Shown piece by piece: positions 35,720 through 47,349 of a stretch of 64,000 bases of DNA (position 1 is its first letter; each line of letters starts with the position of its first letter). Both the position numbers and the translations under genes were made by a program. The stretch spans positions 6,618,963 through 6,682,962 of the forward strand of contig JAQFVV010006208.1 of assembly GCA_028023455.1 (NCBI GenBank). The letters run 5' to 3'. The notes below the pieces were generated by a model that was not told the DNA's origin, made no database searches, and saw only the letters and a program-made list of their open reading frames with translations. The stretch comes from Epiperipatus broadwayi (taxonomy: Eukaryota; Onychophora; Udeonychophora; Euonychophora; Peripatidae).

Positions 35720-38690
35720 TTTTTTTTAAATAGATATATACAATCATGGTAGACAAAAATAAATCATGGCCCTTATTCCCAGGAGGTTGTAAAGTCTCCA
35801 GCCAAGGCAGCAGTTGATGGACAAAGATGGAGGGTGCTAAGAATCCCTTGATTGCGGACCCAGGCTGCCATTTGATGATGGATTTTTTTAGTTACTTATA
35901 ACTGCAGATCACTTTCAAGTGAATGAAGATTACAAGAATTGGAAGAACTGTCTTATTATAAATGGGACATTATTGGACTTTGTGAAGTTAGAAAGACAAT
36001 TTATTTAAAAAGTAGACATGTACTCTACTACAAAGGCCCCAATATTACAAGTGAAGTAGGACTCATTATAAATAAAAAGTGGAAGAACAGCATTGTGGAG
36101 ATTGGTGATGTATCGGACAGAGTAGCAAGATTAGTTATACAACTTAATAGCAGATATCAAATGCAGATAATTCAGGTTTATGCCCCAACAAATTCTCTTA
36201 GGAATGAAGTAGTAGAAGATTTTTCTATGGATATACAAAAGGCTTTTGATCAGAGTAAACAACATTTTAAAATTGTTATGGGAGACTTTAATGCTAGAAC
36301 TGGTAAAAAAATGAAAGATGAAAGTGCTTTATGTAAATTTGGTTATGGTAATAGAAATGAGAGAGGACATAGACTTGTGGAATTTACAGAAAAAGAAAAA
36401 CTTTGTGTTATGAATTCTTTTTTTGAGAAAAATGTTAAAAGTAAATGGATAGGGAAGCATCCACATGAAGGTACAGCAGAATTGCATTATATTTTGATTG
36501 ACAGAAAATGCATATTTCGAGATTGTATTGTCCTTTATAAATTTAACACAGGAAATAATCATCGATTAGTAAGGTGTAAGACACGTGTTAATGCAAAACT
36601 AGAGAGACAAAAATTATTAAGAAAAACAATATTCAGAATTGATATTCCTAATCTTCAGAAACATTATAATGAATTTAAATTAGAACTTGCAAATCGTTTT
36701 CAAGTATTAGTAGATTTAGCACATGATTCAGATTTGAATGAAATTAATAGGAAAATAACTGATATACTTTTAAAAATTGCAATAAAGATCACTGGTAGAA
36801 AAAAGCAGCAATTGACCAATAAAATTTCTACTGAGACTATAGAATTTATGAAGAAAAGAAGGAATATGAAAATATACAAAAGTGATGCATTAAAAAGGAT
36901 TGAATACCTCAAATTTTGTAAAATAGTGTGAAAAAGAGTTGATAATGATATAAGAAAATATAATTGTGAACTATCAAGGAAAGCTGCAGAAGAGAATAAA
37001 AGATTATTTTGGTATTGGTAGGAAACTTATATCTGCAATAAGAAGAAAAGATGGAATTATTACTAAAAATAGAGATGACATCATGAAATGGATAGAAGAG
37101 GTCTATCAAGAATTATATAATAATAAAGAACAACTACCTCCTACATCTATTAAATCTTCTGAATTGCCCAGGACTTTAAATGAAGATGTGGGACATGCAA
37201 TTAAATTTATGAAAAAGTGAAAAGCGCCAGGTAATGATGGAATTATAATCAATATATTAAAAGATGGAGGTGAAAAAATAGAAATTATTTTGGCAAAGTT
37301 ATATATCAAATGTTTAAATGATAAAGTTGTACCAGATTATTGGAAGAATGCAGTATTAATGTTAATATTTAAAAAAGGTGATAAAGAAGATATTAGAAAT
37401 TACAGACCTATCAGCCTTTTATCAGTTTTATACAAAATTTTTACCAAGATAATTACAGCTTGTCTACAGAGAACATTGGATTTCCACCAACCAAGAGAAC
37501 AAGCTGGATTTAAAAGTGGTTTTAGTACAATAGATCATATCCAGGTATTGGGAGAAGTCATAGAAAGGACAAATGAATATGAGTTGCCATTATACTTTGG
37601 ATTTGTAGTTTATGAAAAGGCATTTGATTCTATAAGCACTTCTTCAGTGATTAAAGCATTGGATCATCAAAGTATAAATCCAGGATATTGTCATATTTTA
37701 AATATTTATAAAAATGCAACAGCAACAATTATATTACATAATGATACTTGGAAAATCAACATTGAGAAGGGTATAAGACAGGATAACTCCATATCTCCAA
37801 AACTTTTTACAGCAGTGCTGCAAGAAGTGTTTTGTGGATTAAAATGGGAAGCTAAAGGAATGAAAGTAAATGGAGGATATTTAAGTCATTTAGATTTTGC
37901 AGATGATGCAGATGTTTTTACAAATAATGCTTCAGAGCTTCAGGAAATATTTTAAAAGTTATCACATGAAAGTAATAAAGTAGGACTAAAGATAAATGTT
38001 AAAAAGACTAAAGTAATGTTCACTGGATTTTCTCAAAAGATGAAAATAAAGATTGATTATGATGAGTTAGAAGAAATTAACAGTTACAAATACCTTGATC
38101 AGATTATTACTACATATGTATGTATAATGGATGAAATTAATCATAGAATTAAACTTGATTGGAGTGCTTTTGATAGAAATAACTTAATATTAAAAGGAAA
38201 TGTACATACATGTTTGAAAATGAAGGTTTTTAATGAATGTGTTGTACCAATTCTTATTTATGGATATGAGACTTGGACACTTAATAGACAAGCAATACAG
38301 AGGCTTCAGACTACTCAAAGAAGTATGAAGAAATGCACGTTAGGAGTAAGAGGAAGAGATCGAAAACATAATATATGCATAAGAGAACAAACAGATGTTA
38401 CTGACATTGTTGAAAGAATTAAAAGACTGAAGTGGAGTTGGGTTGGACATATTTCTAGAAGAGATGATAATAGATGGACAATTGAAATCTTAAACTAGAT
38501 TCCAAGAGATTATAAAAGACCCAGAGAGAGACCACATATGAGATGGATGGATCAAATAAGAAAATGTGCAGGGGTGATATGGAGAAGAAAGGGTAGAGAT
38601 TGGAGAAGATGGATTGAAGTTGGAGAGTCCTTCATTCTGCAATTGATTGATGATGGTTGAAGATGATGATGATAGTCTAATTGAATTCCT
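35720..38690 (+). mobile_element. Nearly full-length but dead non-LTR retrotransposon (APE endonuclease + reverse transcriptase)
   Basis: 35939-36931 encodes an apurinic-type endonuclease: WDIIGLCEVRKT, RVARLVIQLNSRYQMQIIQV, MGDFNARTG, ending near NNHRLVR. RT pieces follow in broken frames: 36966-37220, 37290-37955 (NYRPISLLSVLYKIFTKII, QAGFKSGFSTIDHI, YEKAFDSI, FADDADVF) and 38016-38498 (YGYETWTLNRQAIQRLQTTQ, WSWVGHISRRDDNRWTIEIL). The 3' end is GATGATGATGAT. Catalytic sites are damaged: the endonuclease IDYIL motif reads LHYIL and SDH reads NNH; the RT motif A aspartate before YEKAFD is Val. Frameshifts and stops confirm it is inactive. The domain set is that of RTE-like or related endonuclease-RT elements; I do not assign a clade. 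It lies in sense orientation in the 8.8 kb intron between exons 4 and 5. Confidence 0.93.
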
Positions 38691-38699
38691 AATAAAGTA

Positions 38700-40820
38700 C
38701 TGCTTTTTGTACCAACTATCTTTAGCAATTTTTGGCTGAGTATTTATTGGTCTCATTTAAAACTATTAAATGTTTGAAATAATTTGAACCTTCTAGTTTA
38801 ACTTTATTGCAGTAATTGTAAAGGTTACTGATATTATCAACTATTAATGCTGTCTTTTTTAATAGCTTTTGTCTCTTCAGATTTCCATTAATACATATCT
38901 TTCATCTTATCAACCAATGCTCAATTCCTCAGTTTCAATTAATAAAATCACATTTTTGTTACTATTTTCATTTGGATGCTTTTCATACCCATTTGTGGTT
39001 TGTATATTTTTAAGAAGCAATTAGAGTTATAATTTTGTTTTTTAAATATGATAAGTCTGTATCATCTTTCACTTCTGCTTTTGTAATCAAATTTATTCAC
39101 AATTTTTTTTAACCATTTTATTAAAATTTTAATCTTAAAATTGTACATTATTAGCTATGAAATCTTTAGAGCTGGTCAAAAACTTTCAACATGCCTATTT
39201 AAAGTGATCTATATTTTTTATGTTTTTAGAAACTTGTTAATGCATCAATATGACAATCACATTTGATGTATTCCATTAATTTGAATAAATTATCTTTCCA
39301 CCCCATCTGATACAACTTTAATCCTCATACTACCCTATTTTTACTTTTTACATTTGAGTCTTTATAGCAAAATACATTATCACTTTTCATATCGTCTTTT
39401 TATCCCTTTTCCCCTTAACTTCATAAAGTATGACAATATCCTATTTTATACTAAGCAGTTGCACAAAGTAGCAAAAAATATGTATCTTTTTTTTCACAGC
39501 AACAGCATTAATTTGGAAAAAAGAAAAATATGCTTCCCAAGTTGCATTTTAGGTCTGCTTATTCCTATCATGCATTATACTGAAGAGTAAGACTCCTGAC
39601 AATATAATTTTAACCTAGCTTCGTATGCTATATCTATATATGGGCATTGTTAGATTATTGGAGTTGTAATTTATTAGTAGTAATAGTATTGTTATTGTAG
39701 TTGTGTCGTCGTCGTCCTGTGCCTCATCACCATTTTGTTTTTTTGTTAGATTATTTGTAAATATATATATATATATTATGGAGAGAAAAAAGGACTGTAA
39801 TAAGTTTAATCATTTTTATATACAAATATGTATTTTACTAATTATATTTAATGTATGTATTTTTAATTATATTTATTATAATGTAAATAATGTCCTTCAG
39901 GGGGAGTTGCTGTAAGGTAAAGGTCATGTGATTGTATAAAAAGAACCATCTTGAAAAGGTTCCATTAAGGAATGAAAGCCGGATTGACGTATTAAATAAT
40001 ATTTTTATTTATAGTGAGTTGTCTATTTCAATTTTGTTTTAAATTGATTATTTTTAATTTTATATATAGAAGACAAGATTATGGACACATTTTAACATTG
40101 AAATTTGACATATGCTTGGTATTTTGAATAATTTCAGAAGCTCTTTGTTATTTGTGAACTTAGTTTTTTTAATTTTTTTTAAATACAAAAAATGTAGTTT
40201 AAGAATGTTGCTTTTTAAATTGAAAATAGTGATATATAACCAAAAAGAGGTAAGCAATGAATTAGAATATTTATGACTGAATACTCCGAGATGCAAAGCT
40301 TTCCCAGTAAAAATCTGCTTTGAGGCTGGGATTGAGATAAAATGCTCCCTGGGATATTGTCAAAAAATTGTGAAGAAGTAAACATTATGACATTTTAAGA
40401 TTGTAAAAACAACAGAAAAAAAAATCTAAAATTTAAATAAATTGAGTCATTATTTTCTGTGAAGAATGCAAACTGTTTTGCGATTATTTGTATATATTTA
40501 GTAGCGCAGACTTGCATTTAAAAATATAAATTTTAACACGTATTTCAAGCATTTGTAATAAAATACAACTTTGAGAATTTAGTGAGCTATATCTCTGAAA
40601 ATGTAACAAACAAAATATACGCATAACGTTATTAGAGATAAGCTTTATATTGTAAAATTATCACAGTATATGTAGTGCACTTTTGACTATTTGATCGTAA
40701 TAGTTATAACCATCACATTGATGGTGAAAAGAAAATTGTGGTGTTTGGTAAAGATGAAACATAATAGAGAATTTGCATATGTGAATGGCAAATAAGTTAT
40801 TTATATTGACCATTTTTTTA
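38700..40820. other. No recognised feature (intron)
   Basis: AT-rich; a short AT tract near 39762-39777. No exon recognised. Confidence 0.4.
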
Positions 40821-40829
40821 AAAGGGGAA

Positions 40830-41070
40830 TACAGGAATCATTTCGGTTAATTGTGTGTACAATGTGTCAAGTCTCTTTCACTCTGCCCTTGGCATTATTA
40901 TGTTCAGAACAAACAACACTGGCAGATCTAGGTTCGAAAATGTGGCCAAGGTTTTTTACGAGCATGAATCCAATCTTGAGTATCTGTCAGTGTTGTCTGA
41001 TCTAGATGTAACAATGCCAAGTGCAAAGTGAAAGAGGCTGGTTACATAATTAACCGAAAGTACTTCTGCA
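40830..41070. repeat. Long palindrome
   Basis: Arms of about 105 bases: left begins TCATTTCGGTTAATTGTGTG and contains CTCTTTCACTCTGCCCTTGG; right contains CCAAGTGCAAAGTGAAAGAG and ends AATTAACCGAAAGTAC. The loop is around 40935-40965. It is followed at once by a family of short repeats (next entry). Confidence 0.8.
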
Positions 41071-41235
41071 GATTGAAAGGCTGTATATAATAGTTAACTA
41101 CCATTAAATTTATTATTTTTATTGTTATATATGGTAGTTGAAGAGGGTTAAGGAATTAACTGAAAGTACTTATGCAGATTGAAAGACTGTATATAATAGT
41201 TAATTACCATTATATTTATTGTTATATATATATAT
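41055..41235 (+). repeat. Two imperfect tandem copies of a dispersed repeat
   Basis: AATTAACYGAAAGTACTT, then CTGTATATAATAGTTAA and ACCATTA-ATTTATT, occurs at about 41058 and 41155. A third related copy lies at about 59787-59860. Class unknown. Confidence 0.7.
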
Positions 41236-41707
41236 AATGTCAAATTTTGTAATACTTTTTTTTTCATTTGTAAATAAATCCAAGCAAAACTAGCAAATTT
41301 ATTAGAAATATTGTAGAGTCATTCAAGTTCCATTAAAAATATTTAAAAAGATTAAATATTTTAAGTTTATGTTAGACTGATATTATATATTTATTTTCTT
41401 TCATTGGAACAAAAAGGGAAGTTTAACATTCGTGATCTATTATTTTGATTAAAGAACATTTATTTTCAAAATTGATTGACTAAACTAAAAAATATATAAA
41501 CAAATAGTAACAGTAGATACCAAAATGTCAATAAAGAAAATTCACTATTATTTTGTTATACTTTTTAAATTCAAATAAATTTGTAATTTCACTTTAGAAA
41601 AGATTAATTATTTGATTTTCTTGTGAAATTGTAAGTTTAGTAACAATCAATAGTAGTTATGTTTAAAAATTAATATATAATACAAATAACTGATTATTTT
41701 TTTATAG

Positions 41708-42754
41708 AAATTGATAGAAAGGAAATAATTGCAGAGGATGTTGAACGATTAGAACAAAAAGATCTCATAACTGTAGAAAAAGTTGATCAATTACCTTCAA
41801 AGCCTGATCAAAAGGAATCTGTAACTGAAAAGATAGGTCAGTTGCATTTAAAAGTATCATTGGGATATAAAGATGAAATCACTCCAAGCGAACAAGTTAA
41901 ACAAGAACCCGTGGTACAGAAAGTTCCTTTCGGGCATGAAGAGTTGAAGCAAATAAATAAAATAATTGTAACAAAAGTTTTAAAAGAATGTAAAGGAAAA
42001 GAAGAAATTATCAAATCTATTCAAGAAATATTGAAAAATATGACCCCTGAAGAAAGAAATGTAATAAAAGCAAAAGTAATTGAAATTTATAAACAAAATA
42101 TCCAACTTTTAAAGGAGGAAGATACACTTGAAGACCAAGAAGAAAAACGTATAAATAAAGGAAGAATTAGTACAAATATTAACAATCTAGAAAAAGAAAT
42201 TGAATTCATCTTAAAGGATGTATATGAAAGAATTACACGTACCACTCCTGTTCCTGAATTAGTAGAAAAAATCACTACGCAAAAAAAGACAATTGCTGAG
42301 CCTCTAAATTTTGATGAAATGGAAAAGATTGTCACTAAAATTGTTGAAAAAGTAGAATTAGAAATTCCTCTTGACAGAGAAGATAGTGTGACAATGATAA
42401 AGGAAATAATTGAAAAGAATATTTTATTTGAAAATAAGGATGATATCGCATCAGTAGTTAAAGAGAAAATTTATGAAAAAATGAAACATTTAGAAGAAAA
42501 AACTGATGTGAGAGGTAGTGATGTAATAACCGTTATTCAGAGAACAGAAAGTAAGACAGTAGCAGGTGACACTGTAACTGATATTAAAGATGAAGTAAAA
42601 CAGCAATCTCATCCTACAGAAACTATTCAAGAATCATATTCTTCCGATAAAGCAAAGGAAATTGTTAGAGATGTAATGGAAAGTATACGAGAAAAAGTAA
42701 TTCGCAGCGATGACAAAGGCATAGAGACTATAAAAATTGATCAAAAAATTACTG
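41708..42754 (+). CDS. Exon 5: long helix-rich charged region (349 codons)
   Basis: Acceptor TTTTTTATAG, donor GTAAGT, phase 1-1, 1047 bases open throughout. It starts EIDRKEIIAEDVERLEQKD and ends TIKIDQKIT. The sequence is very rich in Lys, Glu and Ile with regular hydrophobic spacing, so amphipathic helix or coiled coil is expected. Two blocks of about 60 residues align with each other: one starts at about residue 77 (EELKQINKIIVTKVLKE), the other at about 199 (DEMEKIVTKIVEKVELE). Each continues with an IK-IxEIxxN segment and then a K-I-Y-E/K segment. Shorter relatives lie near residues 161 and 315. I recognise no named domain; it sits where PEVK or coiled-coil segments lie in titin-like proteins. 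Confidence 0.85.
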
Positions 42755-42853
42755 GTAAGTTTAGATAATTTTGAAATTTAAGTATAATTGTGAAATATTT
42801 TCAACAGTTAAATCCATGAAGATTTTTTTTTTTGATAATTTATATATTTTTAG

Positions 42854-43138
42854 AAGTCCATTCAAAAGGTATACCTAGAACGGAACAAATCAAGGTAACT
42901 AAAACTGAACTTAATTGGGAAAAACCTCAGATTTCTAAAAATATCATAGGATATCACATTGAGAGGAGAGAAGGTATTAAAGGAGAATGGATTAAAATAA
43001 GTAAAGAAAGAATTCCAGATACTAAATATGCAATCATAGATGAACATGACAATGAAAATTACGAATATCGAGTTATTGCAGAAACTTCAACAGGAGAAAT
43101 GTTTCCATCACCGCCGATTAAAATTGACCATATTACTG
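42854..43138 (+). CDS. Exon 6: fibronectin type III domain (divergent)
   Basis: Acceptor ATTTTTAG, donor GTACGT, phase 1-1, 95 codons, only 99 bases after exon 5. Core Trp at about 22 (LNWEKP), IIGYHIERREG at about 31-41, EWIKISKERIPDTKY at about 45-59 and NYEYRVIAETSTGE at about 69-82. The first strand is divergent (EVHSKGIPRTEQI), so a profile search might score it weakly, but the central and C-terminal strands are clearly FnIII. It belongs to the local WIRISKER subgroup. Confidence 0.88.
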
Positions 43139-43854
43139 GTACGTGTTGTAACATGGATTACCTGCATGGCTGACCATACGCCTAAAACTTGCTATATATT
43201 AAAGTGCAAAATAATTTAAAATAGATTTTTATTAATTTAGTAGCAGGTACTCTTTAAGGCATGTATTGGGCAAACATAGCTGATTTTTTTTATATCAGAG
43301 TTAGCAACTTTTCCATAAATAGCATGTTATTAATAGATTAATAGAGAATAGTTTAAAAGGTTGAATTACAGGTTCATAAAGTTCTTTTAAAATACACTAT
43401 TTTATGTATAAACGGACAAATTTTAGTCATATTTGCAATGTTAATGTTATGCAATAGACAATTAACACTGCATTTGGACACAGAAAAGTCAAAATAAACT
43501 TACGGCTGATTTAAAATGCTTACAAATATAAAAAAATTTAAAAAGTCATAATGCATCCTCTTGCTGCTAATTAAAGTAAAAGCGCTGCAAAAATGCATTT
43601 TAACTTACATAGAGGCATTATGTAAGTTTGTAGAAAAAGCATGTAATTTTTTTTTATTAGGATTGAATATAGGCAGTTATTAAAAAAAAACCTGCTGCAA
43701 TTTTATTAATAAACTTGAAGATTTATAATTTATATAATTTAGTTAAGAAAATGTTGAATGAAGTAGATATTTGTTATATTTTAATTAGATGAATATTTAT
43801 AATGTAAATTGTTTTTGATATTGTTCTATAAAATATAGTATTCACATTTATACA

Positions 43855-44670
43855 AACAAAGGGAGTAAATCACTTCCCCAGGCTATGACTTAAAAGCACT
43901 TTAAATGTTGAACAAATGAATCAAGAATGGAATGAATTCACCTATTCGGTGCTGATATAGTACGCGTTCGGTGGCCATTTTGAATTTTTAAAACACCCAA
44001 AAATACTGCTGGCACGTGCAAGTGATAAATGACATTGACTAGAAGCACTCAGTTTTCAAAAAATTAAATTGCCTAAGGCCCTCCCTTTTTTTAATTGTAA
44101 CGCCTTAGGCGATTTAATTTTTTGAAAACTGAGTGCTTCTAGTCGATGCCATTTATCGCTTGCATGTGCCAGCAGTGTTTTTGGGTGTTTTAAAATTCAA
44201 AATGGCCACCGAGCGCATACTATATCAGCACCCACCTATTCCTAGTTGCTCTGATGTTTATAAGCATACTTTTGTCATCATTGTTGGTAATTCAGAGTGA
44301 AACTAATTTATAAACTGGATGAAATATGACACGTAAGAGTATTAAACTCATAATTAATAATACAAGGCTTGAGACAGCATCTCATTTTTGACACCTTGAG
44401 TGCAATAATTAAACAAGGGTATATTAAACATAGCACAGTTGTCTTCAGCCTTATATTATTAATTATGAAATAACTCTTAAGTGTCATATTCCATTTAGTT
44501 GATAAATTAAATATCACTCTGCGTTACCAACAATGTTGACAAAGGTATGCTTATAAACATCAGAGCAATTAAGAATAGGTGGATTCATTCTATTCTTTAT
44601 TCCTTCGTTCAACATTTAGAGTGCTTTTAAGTCATAGCTTGAGGAAAAGTGATGTATTCTCTTTGTTTAC
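43855..44670. mobile_element. Large palindromic element, interrupted by a second element
   Basis: Outer arms (43855-43945 and about 44565-44670) and inner arm parts (44240-44390 and about 44420-44570) are complementary, including TATGACTTAAAAGCACTTTA and GATGTTTATAAGCATAC. The left arm is split by the 285-base element at 43948-44232. No coding content. Confidence 0.85.
43948..44232. mobile_element. 285-base long-TIR element with 9-base target duplication, nested
   Basis: Arms of about 130 bases starting GGTGCTGATATAGTA, complementary to the right end. Flanked by CACCTATTC at 43939-43947 and 44233-44241. The opposite arm of the host palindrome (about 44572-44600, reversed) has a single CACCTATTC-type copy and no insert, which directly shows the empty site. 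Long TIRs and a 9-base duplication are typical of Mutator-like MITEs. Confidence 0.9.
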
Positions 44671-44674
44671 ATAT

Positions 44675-45423
44675 TGAGCTACGTTTAATTTAAAGTATTC
44701 ACATTTATATAAATATATTAAAATAATATAATAATACTGTATTAGTTTTCTTCAGTTTATCATAGTGGTAGAATGGTTAAGTCAAAACCAAAGGTAGTAT
44801 ATTACTAATTTTTACTAGTCATTCATTAGATTAGAGAATATTCACTTAATCAATAATAGATCTGTAGTGCAATTTTCATTACACCATTCTCACATAAATT
44901 AGGTTTAACACCTTGTGGAGGGAATGTAATTTTCATTACACTATTCATTCAAGATAGGACCTGATTTCTATCCTTTTACCAGATAGAGACTAGCCCTAGC
45001 TTGTTTGATGGTGGTGTGGTGGAAATTACATTCCTTTACCAAGGTGTTAGCTGAATAGAAACCAGTCTCGGTCTTGTATGAGAGTGGTGAGGTGAAAATT
45101 ACAATCCCTCCACAAGATGTTAAAAGTGGATAGAAACCAGTACTGATTTGAAATTACAGTAAAAAAATTAAATATTGTTTCTGGCTGAACTGTGAACTGA
45201 TTAAAATAAAACACAATAACTTCGGACATTTGAATGGAATGCTCAAACTGCCACTTAGATTTTTGAATGTTATATGATCGTCCTTTCAATTATATAACAA
45301 TTGTTATTTTAAATACTTTCTCAAATTATTTGATCATTTAATAAATTTATAATCAATATTTCTATAAATGTATGATTATTTACTAATAATAATATTTACG
45401 ATTTTAAAAAATAAACTCTTTAG
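44675..45423. other. Intron DNA with imperfect short repeats
   Basis: A phrase like GTGGTG-GGTG-AAATTACA...CC recurs on both strands at about 44900-45130 (for example 44927-44943, 45024-45040, 45095-45111), a possible small foldback cluster. Nothing else recognised. Confidence 0.4.
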
Positions 45424-45531
45424 TGCAAGAAGTGAGAGAGACAAGTTTTAGCCGAACTGAAGAATATAAAGTTGAAGAAGAATCAACAGCCGTTCTTGAC
45501 GAATCTATTATTAGTGAAGAAGCCATTGTTT
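45424..45531 (+). CDS. Exon 7: acidic linker
   Basis: Acceptor CTCTTTAG, donor GTAAGT, phase 1-1, 36 codons, starting VQEVRETSFSRTEEYKVEEE and ending SEEAIV. It has no globular motif. It resembles exon 9 (VEQTKESISIRDQVEIEQ...) in length, acidity and position, because each lies directly upstream of one of the two sister FnIII exons that begin SIQPSPP. The pair exon 7 + 8 therefore looks like an ancient duplicate of exon 9 + 10. Confidence 0.8.
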
Positions 45532-46009
45532 GTAAGTATTTTAATTAAAAGATTATGATGTGAAAATCTTATTCTCAGATATTAATGCCATGTTATGGTT
45601 GACAATATTTGGAAAATAGCCAGAAATTTATAAAACAAAAGTTTATTCGAGAATTACCTCGATTTACATTTAAAAAAGTCTGGCCTCAATGTGCAAAGTT
45701 AGCTTGGTTTCATACGAATTCTATTAAACCTATGTGAACAAGAGTAAAGACACAAATACTTAAACTAGTGTTAAATAAATTTTCTGGAATAATTTAAAAT
45801 AACGGTTAATCAATTAGTAATAATAATTGCAATAAATTTAAAGTCTGAAAATATTTTATATTTTCGCAAATAATTTATTTCTGACTTGATTTATGCTTAG
45901 ATATTAAATATACATTAGATTGAAAATAAAGCAAATTATTAGTAATGTCATACACATTATGGTATACATATATATAATTTGCTTATATTGAATGTTTTTT
46001 ATATATATA

Positions 46010-46186
46010 AGTAGAGGGATTTGAATTTAGGATGCTAGAGGCTTCACTCTATCTCAAGCAACTGAGACACCTGATCACATACATGTGAAAAAGATAAATG
46101 ATGTGTGTAGTCATGTGTATCAGTTACTTGAGATGGAGCGGAGGACAAATATAGACTGAAAAATTCTAAGTTCAAATCCTTTAGTT

Positions 46187-46200
<14 letters not shown>
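46010..46200. repeat. Family B-related SINE fragment followed by (CA)n
   Basis: GTGTATCAGTTACTTGAGATG at about 46113 (A-box-like) and AAGTTCAAATCCTTT at about 46169-46183 (B-box-like) on the plus strand; a reversed copy of the head lies near 46028-46082. A (CA)n run is at about 46184-46208. No hammerhead block kept. Confidence 0.6.
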
Positions 46201-46218
<18 letters not shown>

Positions 46219-46272
46219 GACTTCATATTATAATTATTTTCAGGATATTCCATATAGTAAAATGGCTAAATA

Positions 46273-46313
46273 GTTGATGTTTCAGTACAATAACAAGTAC
46301 TTTCCTCAGAGCT
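46273..46313 (-). ncRNA. Hammerhead-like motif of a PLE terminus
   Basis: Minus strand: GCT / CTGAGGA / A / AGTAC-TTGTTATT-GTACT / GAAAC / ATC. Stem II is perfect. One extra A separates core and stem II. Confidence 0.55.
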
Positions 46314-46976
46314 TCCTCTTTCTCAAATCATAGGAATGCGTGTGAGATTTAAAATCGTTATTTTTACTTTTTTCTTTCTCCTCGTATTTAAATTCTGTTG
46401 GTTGAGAACTTTTAAAAATTAGTTTGTCTTACAAGAGATTCTTTTAAATGTTGTTAATTTTCCTTAATTCATACCTTTCATTCAAGCTCTTAGGTCTTTT
46501 AAAAATTTCTATAGCTTTTCTTAGCAATTTCTGGTCATATTGTTCAATTTTTACTAAAATATTTGTTTTATCAAAATTGATATTATGATTAGTCAATTTT
46601 ATATTTAATCGTAGAATAAATATTAGAAAGGAAGAACACATTCTGACAATCAGAGAAAAATCCAATTTATCAGTTTTTTATTCTCATTTAAAATTAACTA
46701 ATCATAATATCAGTTTTGATAAAACAAATATTCTAATAAAAATTGAACAATATGACCAAGACTGCTAAGAGAAGCTATAGAAAATTTTAAAAGACCCAAG
46801 AGCTTGAATGAAAAGTGTGAATTAAAGAAAATTAGCAACATTTGGAAGAAGCTCTTGGAAGACAAACTAATTTTTAAAACTTCTCAACCAACAGAATTTA
46901 AATATGAGAAGAAAAAAAAAGGTAAAAATAAAGATTTTAGATCTCACATGTATTTCTATGATTTGAGAAAGAGGAC

Positions 46977-47013
46977 GCTCTGAAGAAGGTACTTGTTGTA
47001 CTGAAACGTCAGC
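46977..47013 (+). ncRNA. Hammerhead-like motif of a PLE terminus
   Basis: Plus strand: GCT / CTGAAGA / AG-GTAC-TTGTT-GTAC-T / GAA / ACGT / C / AGC. Stem I GCT/AGC and a palindromic minimal stem III ACGT are as in minimal PLE hammerheads. Confidence 0.55.
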
Positions 47014-47349
47014 TATTTAGCCATTTTACTACATGGAATATCCCAAAAATAATTATAATACGAAGTCATTATTTATCCGTGAAAATATTAGAATTAATAT
47101 ATATATAAATGATATGAGATCTTAAATATGATTCGTATGTGTTCAGATATGCACATTTGATAAAAAAAAAACAAAAACATTCTGGTTGTTAATTATTATC
47201 CATTTTAAATTCTATCGGCCAAATCATTTAATAATAAATAAGTTATACATATACACGCATACACTGTTCATTTCCAAAAATACAATTTTATCTTAACATA
47301 TATTGTTAACCAGAACATAGTTATTTGCTATTAATATTAATCAGAAGGA

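Larger units (their letters stand above)
46250..47070. mobile_element. Head-to-head pair of Penelope-like element 3' fragments
   Basis: Left half on the minus strand encodes LTNHNINFDKTNILVKIEQY, LLRKAIEIFKRPKSLNERYE and RKINNI (46665-46444). The right half on the plus strand encodes the same segment with frameshifts (from about 46680). Both are the C-terminal end of Penelope-like proteins. Beyond each lies a terminal hammerhead-like block: 46273-46313 minus and 46977-47013 plus. Outer ends match each other (GGCTAAATAG and GCTATTTAGCC; GGATATTCC and GGAATATCC). So this is one inverted pair and not two unrelated insertions. Confidence 0.8.

Noticed and set aside
42087-42335. Open frame antisense to exon 5
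   Set aside because: Shadow of the lysine/glutamate-rich exon; composition follows from the sense strand.
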